Source: an uncultured Sulfolobales archaeon (GTDB lineage: Archaea; Thermoproteota; Thermoprotei_A; Sulfolobales; NBVN01). Taken from it: 42,307 nucleotides of DNA. The notes beneath the pieces were generated by a model that ran no database searches, was not told the DNA's origin, and saw nothing but the letters and a program-made list of their open reading frames with translations. Every line of letters starts with the position of its first letter. Positions within the stretch are counted from its first letter, which is position 1. The position numbers and the translations under genes were made by a program. The stretch covers positions 1-42,307 of the forward strand of contig CALIBI010000029.1 in the NCBI GenBank assembly GCA_938045815.1, read 5' to 3'. Below, one piece after another: positions 16,570-24,320 of the stretch.

Positions 16570-16776
16570 CTACGTAGCACCGGGCTTTTTCCTAAGCTCT
16601 TCTATCCTCTTCTTTACTTCGTCTAGCTCGGCTTCCAGATCCTCCTTTAGCGACTCTAGGAACCTAAGCTCTTCTTCAGGGCTCAGAGGGTAACACCAGG
16701 GCAGCGCTCCATGACACCAGCACCACCAGCGTCGTGCTCCGGCCCAGTGCCTATACTTCCACCAAGGTCCCCACAT
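16570..16776 (-). CDS. Small tryptophan-rich DUF5320-type protein
   Basis: This is a 68-aa protein with two parts. The N-terminus (residues 1-30) is rich in Trp, Arg, Cys and His (MWGPWWKYRHW, RRWWCWCHG). The C-terminal half is a charged coiled-coil helix (LSPEEELRFLESLKEDLEAE through KKRIEELRKK). This layout is that of DUF5320-type proteins, whose function is unknown. They often sit near DUF134 genes and nitrogenase-cofactor-like (NifX/NifB) proteins. Here it is divergent from the intact DUF134 gene, sharing a 100-bp promoter region. ATG 16776 is the only good start. Call based on architecture. Confidence 0.7.
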   Translation of the reverse strand: MWGPWWKYRHWAGARRWWCWCHGALPWCYPLSPEEELRFLESLKEDLEAELDEVKKRIEELRKKPGAT

Positions 16777-16822
16777 TCTCGATCACTTCTGTGACATATT
16801 TCAAAATTATATGCGTATGGAG

Positions 16823-16832
16823 GTTTATAAAC
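16823..16832. promoter_or_regulatory. Palindromic TATA region between divergent DUF5320/DUF134 genes
   Basis: GTTTATAAAC is a perfect palindrome that can act as a TATA box on both strands, 46 bases from each start codon. ATAAACTTTT at 16827-16836 is repeated in inverted form as AAAAGTTTAT at 16870-16879, the second copy covering the ATG of the DUF134 gene. The arrangement looks like a shared promoter with paired operator half-sites, possibly bound by the DUF134 protein itself (inference). Confidence 0.55.
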
Positions 16833-16877
16833 TTTTCTGTTACAGTAAACTGAGGCTGTGCTTTGCGGGAAAAGTTT

Positions 16878-17198
16878 ATGAAGGGGTGTTGCTGTAGGCG
16901 AAGACGCGGGAGGTTTGGCAGAAATCCGAAGCCTGTCGCAGTACGTAGCATCCCTCAAGTCAACGCATTAATACCAGAACCTCATCAATGTGGTGGGGAA
17001 CCCATATACTTAGACCTAGCTGAAGTAGAGGCTTTAAAACTCATAGACCTAGAGAAACTTTCGTTCAGAGAAGCAGAACAACTAATGGGAGTATCAAGAT
17101 CCACAGTCTGGAGGCTCGTGAGCAGCGCCAGAGAGAAGATAGCTAAAGCAATCATCGAGTGCAGAGAAATAAAAATACTGAAGCTCGAAAACACTTAA
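16878..17198 (+). CDS. DUF134 family helix-turn-helix protein
   Basis: This is an intact 107-aa protein. Its N-terminus MKGCCCRRRRGRFGRNPKP matches the basic start of DUF134 proteins (usually GRPxKPR). A Cys at position 38 or so and the segment YLDLAEVEALKLIDLE follow. Then comes a sigma-70-region-4-like helix-turn-helix (SFREAEQLMGVSRSTVWRLV) and SAREKIAKAI. It is probably a DNA-binding regulator, possibly metal- or redox-responsive given the Cys residues (inference). ATG 16878 is preferred over TTG 16863. A broken duplicate lies at 13665-13880. Confidence 0.87.
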   Translation: MKGCCCRRRRGRFGRNPKPVAVRSIPQVNALIPEPHQCGGEPIYLDLAEVEALKLIDLEKLSFREAEQLMGVSRSTVWRLVSSAREKIAKAIIECREIKILKLENT

Positions 17199-17232
17199 GA
17201 CCTCCAACCCCCACCACAACAAACCCCTCAAG

Positions 17233-17237
17233 AAAAA
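17233..17237 (-). terminator. T-tract terminator downstream of rpl14e
   Basis: On the minus strand this reads TTTTT, followed by G-rich sequence, about 95 bases after the L14e stop. It is the first T5 run after the gene. Weak evidence. Confidence 0.35.
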
Positions 17238-17306
17238 CCTAAATAAACATCATTGAGGAGTTAATTAAGCAAAGAAACCACGTGTGAAAAACCACGCACA
17301 AACACG

Positions 17307-17325
17307 GTATCTAGCAAGAGTGAAT
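17307..17325 (+). repeat. Orphan sequence resembling the CRISPR repeat
   Basis: The 19 bases from GTATC to TGAAT differ from the first 19 bases of the array repeat at three positions. The next bases (GAGA) partly match the tag after one missing T. There is only one copy and no spacer-repeat unit around it, so it is not an array. It lies between DUF134 and rpl14e, at the edge of the degraded island. Confidence 0.4.
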
Positions 17326-17329
17326 GAGA

Positions 17330-17668
17330 TTATTTAGTTACGGGCTTGAGTGTCTTGATTTGAAGTAGTTCTTTACTGGTTATTTTGGTTTTTTCTTTCA
17401 TGAAAGACTCTAGATTATCTGTTTTTATGGCTTCCAGGACTTCTTCGTCTGTGGCTCCTTTTCTGATGTTTATTTTCTTGTCCGTAGGTTCGATGTGGTT
17501 TATGTTGACTTTTCTGCGTTTAACTCCTGAGAGGTTTTTAGGGCCTGTCACTAGGACGAAGTTTTCGTCTATAATATCGATCACGACGCATTTCTTCCCT
17601 GCTTCCCTCCCGTACAGCTTCACACATATCCTGCCAATCTCGATAGCCGCCAAGTTGATCACCTTCAT
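17330..17668 (-). CDS. rpl14e: Ribosomal protein L14e (eL14)
   Basis: Large-subunit protein found in archaea and eukaryotes. The KOW-type core is clear: [20 protein letters not shown], then [19 protein letters not shown] and HIEPTD. The frame opens with ATG at 17668 ([12 protein letters not shown]), giving 112 aa. A TTG at 17653 preceded by AGGTGAT fits the normal family length better (107 aa). It is the last gene of the L34e-cmk-L14e group. The usual next gene, cbf5/truB, is absent and the degraded island begins instead. Confidence 0.93.
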   Translation of the reverse strand: MKVINLAAIEIGRICVKLYGREAGKKCVVIDIIDENFVLVTGPKNLSGVKRRKVNINHIEPTDKKINIRKGATDEEVLEAIKTDNLESFMKEKTKITSKELLQIKTLKPVTK

Positions 17669-17743
17669 TCATGGTTCTAGTAGAATTACGAGCACCCCCT
17701 TTTAAGTTTATTTTCCTGGTTCAGGTCTCGGGAGATGAGTAGC

Positions 17744-18307
17744 TTACTCTCTACACGGTCTCCCTAACCTTAACTCGATAGCTTTCTTAGAAATCTCGAA
17801 GACCTCGTCAGCGTTGAAGCTAGCTGTGTTTATTACTAAGTCAAAACCACTTAAGTCTTTGATGTCTATGTTGTAGTATGTTTTGAATCTCCTCCACTCA
17901 GACTCTTCCCTAACCCTTAACTCACTTAAGGCTTCCTCATAACTCTTACTATCTCTCTCAGCTATCCTCTTAGCTCTCACATCCTCAGGAGCTACGAGGT
18001 ATATCCTGAAGTGCGCCACACCCCTAAGTATCCACCCAGCTATGTGTGCATCAATAACTACACAACCCCTACTAGCTTCACTCAAAGACATCTCATCAAT
18101 GACTCTATCAATCGACGGATCCTCCTCAGCAATCCTAGATAACTCACTCAACGTAAGTCCTCTCTGAGCAGCTAAACTCCTAAACAAACCACCAGCAGAA
18201 ACCAGCCTCAAACCAAGCCACTCAGCAATCTTCCTAGCAAGCGTAGACTTCCCGCTCCCAGGCATCCCGCTAACCGCTACGACCAACCCACACAAACAAC
18301 CACTCAA
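17744..18307 (-). CDS. cmk: Cytidylate kinase
   Basis: Transfers phosphate from ATP to CMP/dCMP in pyrimidine nucleotide metabolism. The P-loop GMPGSGKST is at residues 14-22. The typical archaeal cmk segments SAGGLFR and VIDAHIAGWIL (CMP-binding region) follow, as do RIAERDSKSYEEA (lid) and RFKTYYNIDI. At 187 aa it has normal length. It lies ten bases after rpl34e on the same strand, the standard archaeal neighbourhood. Confidence 0.93.
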   Translation of the reverse strand: MSGCLCGLVVAVSGMPGSGKSTLARKIAEWLGLRLVSAGGLFRSLAAQRGLTLSELSRIAEEDPSIDRVIDEMSLSEASRGCVVIDAHIAGWILRGVAHFRIYLVAPEDVRAKRIAERDSKSYEEALSELRVREESEWRRFKTYYNIDIKDLSGFDLVINTASFNADEVFEISKKAIELRLGRPCRE

Positions 18308-18317
18308 TAAAATTCCC

Positions 18318-18584
18318 CTAAGAACTTCTTACAGAAAGCTTCAACACTGCAGACAAGCAGGAAGGACAAAGAACACCGCCAAAAAACCTCTCAGGCCTCT
18401 TAGAAGACTTAGCAACCTTCCTTAAGGAACCAGCAGATGCGGGAACCCCTCCCAACCTACCGCCACAAACCCCACACACAGCGACGTAAGGCTTGGACCT
18501 CCTGTAATGAATTACCGCCCTACCACCAGGCGTGCGTCTCCAGACCCTCTTAAGAGACCTAGACCTAACTGAAGCACCCGACAT
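18318..18584 (-). CDS. rpl34e: Ribosomal protein L34e (eL34)
   Basis: Large-subunit zinc-ribbon protein of archaea and eukaryotes. The N-terminus RSRSLKRVWRRTPGGRAVIHY is diagnostic. The zinc site is C-x2-C (CGVC) and CPSC near the end. ATG 18584 is chosen because GAGG lies just upstream. A TTG nine bases earlier would add three residues. It starts a new transcription unit with its own TATA box at 18623-18630. Confidence 0.94.
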   Translation of the reverse strand: MSGASVRSRSLKRVWRRTPGGRAVIHYRRSKPYVAVCGVCGGRLGGVPASAGSLRKVAKSSKRPERFFGGVLCPSCLSAVLKLSVRSS

Positions 18585-18622
18585 ACGCCTCAACCATAAA
18601 CTTACTGTGAACAGCTAAAAAA

Positions 18623-18630
18623 GCTTTATA
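18623..18630 (-). promoter_or_regulatory. TATA box of the rpl34e-cmk-rpl14e unit
   Basis: TATAAAGC on the minus strand lies about 40 bases before the L34e ATG, placing the transcript start near 18600. The adjacent TTTTTT (minus strand, 18617-18622) may also stop transcription coming from the DUF106 gene. Confidence 0.65.
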
Positions 18631-18693
18631 GACCCGACCCCCACACCAAACAACTAGGCACGAACTCAAGAACGAAGCAAGAATTACTGAGGA

Positions 18694-19170
18694 TTAAGCA
18701 GCCCCCTCCCTCCTAATCAGGTCTATGCCAGCAATCCTGTTATGAAGTACCTGATAACCAACGAGAGTAGCTAAAAACACGAACAACTCGTTCAAGAAAC
18801 CGTCAGGACTTGAAATCACCGGTAGCGTGAGAGGCGAAGGTATTGGCTTACCCCCACCATACGTCAAAACAAAAAACAAGTACATATACTCCGAAATAAG
18901 CATCGAGAAGAAAACACCACCCCACAAAACCAGTAAGTTGATCATGAAGAAGTTACTGAGCCTCCTCCTAAGCCTAGAAGCCCTCTCCTCAAGAATCTTA
19001 GCTTTCTTCTCCTGAGGTCTTAACCCCCTATACTCTTTCTCAATACTCCTCAATTCCTTAGCAACCTCAACGATCTTGAACCTACTCAACCCAAACCAAC
19101 CAACTAAGTAAGACCAGGGAAGCATAGCCACCAAAACACTCATCACGTACAACAAAGTAATCATACTCAC
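18694..19170 (-). CDS. DUF106 / EMC3-TMCO1 family membrane protein (Oxa1 superfamily)
   Basis: This is a 158-aa membrane protein of the archaeal DUF106 family, distant kin of YidC/Oxa1/Get1/EMC3 insertases, thought to help insert or fold membrane proteins beside SecY. There is an N-terminal helix (residues 5-25), a cytosolic coiled coil rich in charge (about 35-70, EKEYRGLRPQEKKAKILEER), and two more hydrophobic segments (72-100 and 125-145). The GTG start overlaps the adkA stop; ATG 19164 is also possible. The secY-adkA-DUF106 order is common in archaea. Confidence 0.87.
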   Translation of the reverse strand: MSMITLLYVMSVLVAMLPWSYLVGWFGLSRFKIVEVAKELRSIEKEYRGLRPQEKKAKILEERASRLRRRLSNFFMINLLVLWGGVFFSMLISEYMYLFFVLTYGGGKPIPSPLTLPVISSPDGFLNELFVFLATLVGYQVLHNRIAGIDLIRREGAA

Positions 19171-19787
19171 AACCTCTTAATCAACTCAGCCAGGAACCTA
19201 CCAGCCTCCTCAGCCTTACCCTCCTCATTCCTCACAACACTCACTGACGCACCAACCAACGTAGCGCTAGCTACAGAAAACATCCTTATGAACTCCATGA
19301 CCTCCCTAACCAACCCAACATCACTGTAGTCCCCCCTAAACCTACTCGAGTCTCTGCTCTGCCTCCCCACCACAGACTGAGGATCAGCCTCAACAACAAC
19401 TATCGTGTCCGGCATCAACTCCTTAACAACATACTCAGGCAAGCCCGGCCAGAAACCAGTGGCTGTTTTTATGACTGCGTGAGTATCCACGAAAACCACC
19501 ACATCACTCCCGGGATACTTCGCAGGGAGTGAGTCTATGTAGCTCCTCAACTCCCTAGCAACCAAGGACTGAATCCTCCTCTGCTCACTCAGCGGGAGAC
19601 CGCGTATCTCGTCCCTACTCCTACATATCCCTCTCTCGACTACGTATCTGAGCATGAAGTCCCCGTAATTCAGCGTCTCAACGACGTACCCACTCCCCTC
19701 AAGAACCTCCCTAGCGTGTGATAGCACCGTAGACTTACCAACCCCAGCCACACCAACCACAACAACAACCTTAAGTCCACGCCCCAC
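19167..19787 (-). CDS. adkA: Archaeal adenylate kinase AdkA
   Basis: Interconverts ATP + AMP and 2 ADP; the archaeal trimeric type. The P-loop GVAGVGKST is close to the N-terminus (about residues 12-20 from the chosen start). The segments NYGDFMLRYVVERG and RDEIRGLPLSEQRRIQ are typical, and ADPQSVVGRQSRDSSRFRGD is the lid region. GTG 19787 is chosen with GGTGAG upstream. GTG 19796 is nearly as good. An open frame extending back to 19829 lies within secY and looks unlike the family. It sits between secY and DUF106. Confidence 0.93.
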   Translation of the reverse strand: MGRGLKVVVVVGVAGVGKSTVLSHAREVLEGSGYVVETLNYGDFMLRYVVERGICRSRDEIRGLPLSEQRRIQSLVARELRSYIDSLPAKYPGSDVVVFVDTHAVIKTATGFWPGLPEYVVKELMPDTIVVVEADPQSVVGRQSRDSSRFRGDYSDVGLVREVMEFIRMFSVASATLVGASVSVVRNEEGKAEEAGRFLAELIKRL

Positions 19788-19788
19788 C

Positions 19789-21183
19789 CTACTCACCGAG
19801 CAACTTCTTAAGTAGTGGGTACGCCTCAAGAGCTCTCTCGTAAGTTATCTGAGCGTAGAACTGCTGCAGAATACCCACAGCCAGCAGAATACCCATACCA
19901 GAACTATAAACCCCGAAAATATCAGCAACGAGAGTCACTAAAGCAACAATTATTGAGCTAAGAATAGCTAGAGGGTATATGTACTTAGACAAAACAACCT
20001 CGAAAGCCTTAGGATTACTCCTGTGGCCAGGTATCAGTAAACCAGACTTAGCTAGATTCTCCGCCTGAGCGGAAGGATTAAGACCAGCAACCTCAACCCA
20101 CATAAGACCGAAGAGCACCGCCAAACCAATAAGCAGAACCGCGTACACACTAACCCTCACAGGATCAATGATTATCTCGAGCAGCGTGGATGGCGGGTTA
20201 AGATAATGCACTGCAGTACCGAAAGCCTCGATAAGCCACGGAACCCCCGAGAGGTAGGAGGAAGCAAGCCTGTAGAAGAGTATCAGGTCCGAGAAAAGAA
20301 TACCGACCAGCAGTATAGGTATGTTACTCACGTAAAGAAACTGGAGAGGCATCCCAGACTTAACACCAGGCATCCTGTGCGAGGTTATCGGGATGTTGAC
20401 TTTCATGTCCTGCAAATAAACAATAACTACAACCAACACGAAAAGAGCTGCAAGCCCAACTAGAGACGGCGCGTTAAGGTGCTCGGTACCAGTCACTACT
20501 ATACCGAACACCAACCTATTCACGTCTGGGGCACCCCCCTGAAAAACACTCACTAAGTAAGGCACTATACCGTAGTACTGATTGGTTCCGGAGATCTTGA
20601 CTGGAGCGAATATAGACCACAAGATAGTCCTAGCGATGCCGGCAAGAATAAACAAGCTAACACCAGAACCTATGCCGTACCCTTTCTGCATAGCCTCATC
20701 AAGAACCATCAGTATCAAAGCACCAGCCAGGAACTGAAGAAAGAGAGCAGCAGTCAGGAACGGGTTGAGTCTATAGTAGAGAGCGAAACCAAGACCCTCC
20801 ACAACAGCTATCAAGAGCGCTAAGCCCTTCTGACTCTGAGTAAACAACCTCCTATCCTCAGGATCCGTTAAGTCCAGATCAATAAGCTTAGCACCAACAA
20901 GTATCTGAATAATCAAGCCAGCCGTCACTAAAGGACCAATACCTAACTGCGTCAAAGAACCACTCTGCGAAGCGAATATAACGCTTATCAGTGTCGGCAA
21001 CTGAATACCCTGAATATGAGGATACGCAGACAGAGGAAACGCGTAAGTCGAAGACATTATGTAGAAAACCAGGAGAACAAGGAAAGTATACAGGAGCCTC
21101 CTACCTAGCTCAGGCTTCCTAGCAGGCTTAGGGGTTGAGGGCACGTACTCGCCGATCCTAGCTAACCAAGACAGCACACCCAC
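19789..21183 (-). CDS. secY: Protein translocase subunit SecY
   Basis: Central channel subunit of the Sec translocon, with ten membrane helices. The 464-aa sequence shows the plug/TM2 region, IPTLISVIFASQSG-like features, the QDMKVNIPITSHRMPGVKSG loop, and MPLQFLYVSNIPILL, all conserved in archaeal SecY. The start is GTG 21183. It has its own TATA box just upstream and is followed directly by adkA, whose start overlaps or abuts its stop. Confidence 0.97.
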   Translation of the reverse strand: MGVLSWLARIGEYVPSTPKPARKPELGRRLLYTFLVLLVFYIMSSTYAFPLSAYPHIQGIQLPTLISVIFASQSGSLTQLGIGPLVTAGLIIQILVGAKLIDLDLTDPEDRRLFTQSQKGLALLIAVVEGLGFALYYRLNPFLTAALFLQFLAGALILMVLDEAMQKGYGIGSGVSLFILAGIARTILWSIFAPVKISGTNQYYGIVPYLVSVFQGGAPDVNRLVFGIVVTGTEHLNAPSLVGLAALFVLVVVIVYLQDMKVNIPITSHRMPGVKSGMPLQFLYVSNIPILLVGILFSDLILFYRLASSYLSGVPWLIEAFGTAVHYLNPPSTLLEIIIDPVRVSVYAVLLIGLAVLFGLMWVEVAGLNPSAQAENLAKSGLLIPGHRSNPKAFEVVLSKYIYPLAILSSIIVALVTLVADIFGVYSSGMGILLAVGILQQFYAQITYERALEAYPLLKKLLGE

Positions 21184-21211
21184 TATCTATCCCTAATGAG
21201 TAAAAACCAGA

Positions 21212-21225
21212 AAGTTATAAAGCTT
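21212..21225 (-). promoter_or_regulatory. TATA box of secY
   Basis: The minus strand reads AAGCTTTATAACTT 29-42 bases before the GTG start of secY, in the 116-bp gap after rpl15. A leader of about 5-10 nt would follow. This suggests that secY-adkA-DUF106 can be expressed apart from the ribosomal genes. Confidence 0.7.
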
Positions 21226-21299
21226 AAATGAACCGAAAACCCACGCGGGAAAACCGAACCAGTAGGGGAGAAATACTGACGAATCTCAGCACGACCGAG

Positions 21300-21767
21300 T
21301 TACTTCGAGGGGGTAGTAACTACTACCTCCCCGCCAGCCTCCCTAACCTTCTCTATAGCTGCCTTAGTAGCTCTTGGAGTCACTATCTTCATAGGTCTTG
21401 ATAGGTTCCCCTCACCGAGGAGCTTATTATAACCCAGCTCCACTAAATCAACCACAACTAAGTTGTTTTCTAGTCTTAGCTTGTTCTCCTGAAGTAATTC
21501 CTCCACCTTCTCTGAAAGTTCCTTAAGATTGATGGCCTTAATCTCTTTCTTCACTATCGTTGGGTTAGGATTCCTGAACCCGTGCTTACCGAACCAGTCA
21601 GGATGGTACTTAACGACCCACGTCCACTTATGCTTATGCAGGCCTGCAGCACCCCTACCACCCCTGCTACCAGCTTTCCTGTGCTGCCCTACCCTGCCGT
21701 AGCCGTGCGTTCTACTACCCCTCAGCTTCCTGCTCTTCTTCTCTTTCCTAACTACCACCAGCACCAC
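21300..21767 (-). CDS. rpl15: Ribosomal protein L15 (uL15)
   Basis: Large-subunit assembly protein. The basic N-terminus RKLRGSRTHGYGRVGQHRKAG and GGRGAAGLHKHKWTW are diagnostic of archaeal L15. The C-terminal half has the L18e-like fold ending KIVTPRATKAAIEKVREAGG. Several GTG codons cluster at the start (21767, 21764, 21758); 21758 has the better ribosome-site spacing. It is the last gene of the main ribosomal run before the secY promoter. Confidence 0.96.
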   Translation of the reverse strand: MVLVVVRKEKKSRKLRGSRTHGYGRVGQHRKAGSRGGRGAAGLHKHKWTWVVKYHPDWFGKHGFRNPNPTIVKKEIKAINLKELSEKVEELLQENKLRLENNLVVVDLVELGYNKLLGEGNLSRPMKIVTPRATKAAIEKVREAGGEVVVTTPSK

Positions 21768-21771
21768 CTAA

Positions 21772-22245
21772 CTACATCATTCTCCGGAGAAGCTTATTTA
21801 TTTCAGAACCCCTATACCCTAACTCACCATCACTACCTACCGGCTTCCTAGTACTCTTCTTGAAGCCACCCTTAGGTGGGTGAAGCCTGAACACAGGCTT
21901 CACGACGTCCTCAAGCTTATGAAGCTGCAACTTACCGTTAATCAACGCCTTCACGAAATCATCAATACCCATACCGAGCACCTCCTTAATGTGTTCCTCA
22001 GTGAAGGGCTTATTCCCAGCCAGCTTACCACGCCTCACAAGCAATTCCTTGAGAGTTTCCTCATCTATCTCTCCCCACGTCACCCAATCCTTCACGACGG
22101 CCAGCATCCCATCAACAGATGGGTTCTTAGGGTAGATCACAGCCACATATTTCCTGCTCAACCTAAGCTTCCTCAAAGTCTCTGCGACGTCCGGTGGAAC
22201 GCCGCTACGACCCCTCAACCTAATTATGGCGTAGAGTACGCTCAT
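21772..22245 (-). CDS. rpl30: Ribosomal protein L30 (uL30)
   Basis: Large-subunit protein of the archaeal/eukaryotic long type (157 aa). It opens LYAIIRLRGRSGVPPDVAETLRKLRL, then VAVIYPKN, KDWVTWGEID and the ending FRLHPPKGGFKKSTRKP, which match archaeal L30. The ATG shares a base with the S5 stop (TGATG). Confidence 0.96.
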   Translation of the reverse strand: MSVLYAIIRLRGRSGVPPDVAETLRKLRLSRKYVAVIYPKNPSVDGMLAVVKDWVTWGEIDEETLKELLVRRGKLAGNKPFTEEHIKEVLGMGIDDFVKALINGKLQLHKLEDVVKPVFRLHPPKGGFKKSTRKPVGSDGELGYRGSEINKLLRRMM

Positions 22246-22877
22246 CAGGAACTACCCCTAACCCAGTCATACGAAGTCACGAACTTGTAGGTTCTCCTTA
22301 AAGCATCGAATACCGCGTAAGCGAAGTTTATGGTCGTTCTCGTCTCACCCTTAGACCAAGTCCACACGTCCTTTATTCCAGCATACTTCAAAACAACCTT
22401 ACCTATATCACCAGCAACAAGTCCTGTGCCCTTCGGCGCGGGAGCCAGCATCACCCTTACAGACCCGCTCTTACCCTCTGTCCTGAACGGCACGCTGTGA
22501 GGATCCGTGCAAGAACAAACCCAACTCCCACAACCTCTCCTCACAGGCGTTATGTTCAGCTTAGCTTCCCTGAGCGCCTTATCTATGGCTTGCCTTATTT
22601 GCTTAGCTTTACCGACACCCAAACCTATGTACCCGTCGAGATTACCAACCACAACAACAACCCTGAACTTACTCACCTCACCAGCGTCAGTCTGTTTCTG
22701 AACTATAGCGACATCAAGAACCTCGTGCTTAAGGTTAGGCAGCAGATAATCAACGATCTCCGGCTCCCTAATTATGAGGTTCTGATCGAATATTTCCTTA
22801 ATACTGGATATCCTGCCCTCCCTAACCATCCTACCCAACTTAGTCTTCGGAACCCACTCACTCAAAACCTCACTCAA
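22245..22877 (-). CDS. rps5: Ribosomal protein S5 (uS5)
   Basis: Small-subunit protein at the mRNA entry tunnel, involved in accuracy. The S5 double-stranded RNA-binding part ([20 protein letters not shown]) and the C-terminal [12 protein letters not shown]-like region are seen ([20 protein letters not shown]). The CGSWVCSC insertion is typical for archaea. TTG 22877 overlaps the L18 stop by four bases. Confidence 0.96.
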   Translation of the reverse strand: MSEVLSEWVPKTKLGRMVREGRISSIKEIFDQNLIIREPEIVDYLLPNLKHEVLDVAIVQKQTDAGEVSKFRVVVVVGNLDGYIGLGVGKAKQIRQAIDKALREAKLNITPVRRGCGSWVCSCTDPHSVPFRTEGKSGSVRVMLAPAPKGTGLVAGDIGKVVLKYAGIKDVWTWSKGETRTTINFAYAVFDALRRTYKFVTSYDWVRGSS

Positions 22878-23482
22878 GCTTCCTCACCCGAAGAAAGTAA
22901 TCCCAGTATTCTCTCACGCACTTCCCTGAAGTGTTGAGGTAGGTTAGCAGGATCAAGACCTCTCTTCAAGTACTCCCCGAAGCACCTCCTGAATAAGTCT
23001 TCGTTCTCGGAAGAAAGCCTCCTAGCATACTCAGCTATGTGCTGACCCTCAATCCTCTCCTGAGGTGGTATGACTTCCTCAGACACAGGGATCTGAACAC
23101 CAGCATCCAGCAAACCCTTCATCGCAGCAAATACTCGAGCACCTTTAGACGCTTTATGAAGCCCTATGTCAGGGATTACCTCCCTCACGTTCTTCTTGAT
23201 AGCTAGGACACCTGCTAGGAGCCCGGTCAAGTAAGCTGCAGGCGTGTTGTTTAAGTCTCCTAACCACCCGTACCTACGTAAAGACTTACTACTAACACCA
23301 ACTACCGTCACGTCACCACTCACTGAAAACCTCACTATCTGAACAATCACTTGCGTGTTAGTTTTCCTCACGACCGCTCTCAACGACCTCCCTGACTTCA
23401 CCATCCTGTAACGCTTGTAGTAGTCTGTCTTACCTTCTCTCCTCCTCCTGAAAGGAACCTTATACGTCGGCCCGCGACCCAT
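22874..23482 (-). CDS. rpl18: Ribosomal protein L18 (uL18)
   Basis: 5S-rRNA-binding protein of the central protuberance, long archaeal form (203 aa). [21 protein letters not shown] and [20 protein letters not shown] are diagnostic, and the C-terminal extension ([10 protein letters not shown]-like) matches archaeal relatives. ATG 23482 fits the GGTGAGG site in the L19e end. GTG 23485 is three bases upstream. Confidence 0.96.
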   Translation of the reverse strand: MGRGPTYKVPFRRRREGKTDYYKRYRMVKSGRSLRAVVRKTNTQVIVQIVRFSVSGDVTVVGVSSKSLRRYGWLGDLNNTPAAYLTGLLAGVLAIKKNVREVIPDIGLHKASKGARVFAAMKGLLDAGVQIPVSEEVIPPQERIEGQHIAEYARRLSSENEDLFRRCFGEYLKRGLDPANLPQHFREVRERILGLLSSGEEA

Positions 23483-23484
23483 CA

Positions 23485-23937
23485 CTACCTCACCTTAATG
23501 CCTAACTCAGTCAAGTGCCTCTTAAGATCTGAGAGGTTCCTAAACATGCCTCCCTTAATCCGTGAGTACAAAACCCTGTATGTCTTCCTATCAATCACTT
23601 CCTCATCCCTCAACCATCTCAAGTACCTCCTAAGCTTCCTAGCAGTGAAGACGTAAACCTCCCCCACATCACTCCTAGACTTCCTGCTACCCTTCCTTTT
23701 CCCGTAGCCCCTCCTATGGCCTTTCTTCCTCTTCTCGTGGAGTTCTCTCCACCTACCCCTAGAATTCCTCCTAGTTTTCTCAGCCCAAATAACACCATTC
23801 TCAATCAACTTCCTAACATCTTCCTTAGTCAGCGCTGACTCCACATCCTCCACCCTAGCAGGGTCTATCCTGACCCTAGACACACCGACCCCTAAGATCT
23901 CGGCAGCTAGCCTTTTCTGCAGACTCAGATCACTCAT
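23485..23937 (-). CDS. rpl19e: Ribosomal protein L19e (eL19)
   Basis: Large-subunit helical protein of archaea and eukaryotes. LQKRLAAEILGVGVSRVRIDP and the very basic segment HEKRKKGHRRGYGKRKGSRKSR are diagnostic, followed by the C-terminal helix with YRVLYSRIKGGMFRNL. The ATG overlaps the L32e stop (ATGA). Confidence 0.96.
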   Translation of the reverse strand: MSDLSLQKRLAAEILGVGVSRVRIDPARVEDVESALTKEDVRKLIENGVIWAEKTRRNSRGRWRELHEKRKKGHRRGYGKRKGSRKSRSDVGEVYVFTARKLRRYLRWLRDEEVIDRKTYRVLYSRIKGGMFRNLSDLKRHLTELGIKVR

Positions 23938-24320
23938 TGCGCGACACCCTCATTCGCGATCAAAAAACCTAACTCCCTAGCCTTACTGATTATCTCAGCT
24001 TTCTTACGCTTACCCACAGTCCTACCAACATAAACTATTACTTCCGAAGGATTCAGCGACTCAAGCTCCTTAACGTTACGCACCACCACAGGCCTTAAGC
24101 CAGACGGGTGAAGCCCTCTTATCTCTCTAGGGGTGCCGAACCCGGACGAAGGTCTTGGAGGCATCCCCTTAAGCCTCAGCCGCATAGGGTTGTCTATGCC
24201 TTTAGGTCTCCTCCACTTCAGATCATTAACGAACTTCCAGAACTTCCACCACTGATGCCTCAAGAACTTGATCCTCCGCTTACTCCTCAACAACCTCAAC
24301 TTCCTGCTAGCACTACTCAA
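23934..24320 (-). CDS. rpl32e: Ribosomal protein L32e (eL32)
   Basis: Large-subunit protein of archaea and eukaryotes. The core KFLRHQWWKFWKF, WRRPKGIDNPMRLRLKGMP and GFGTPREIRGLHPSGLRPV match the family. At 128 aa it is the short archaeal form. TTG 24320 overlaps the L6 stop by four bases, with GGAGGGTGGTGAG upstream. Confidence 0.95.
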   Translation of the reverse strand: MSSASRKLRLLRSKRRIKFLRHQWWKFWKFVNDLKWRRPKGIDNPMRLRLKGMPPRPSSGFGTPREIRGLHPSGLRPVVVRNVKELESLNPSEVIVYVGRTVGKRKKAEIISKARELGFLIANEGVAQ

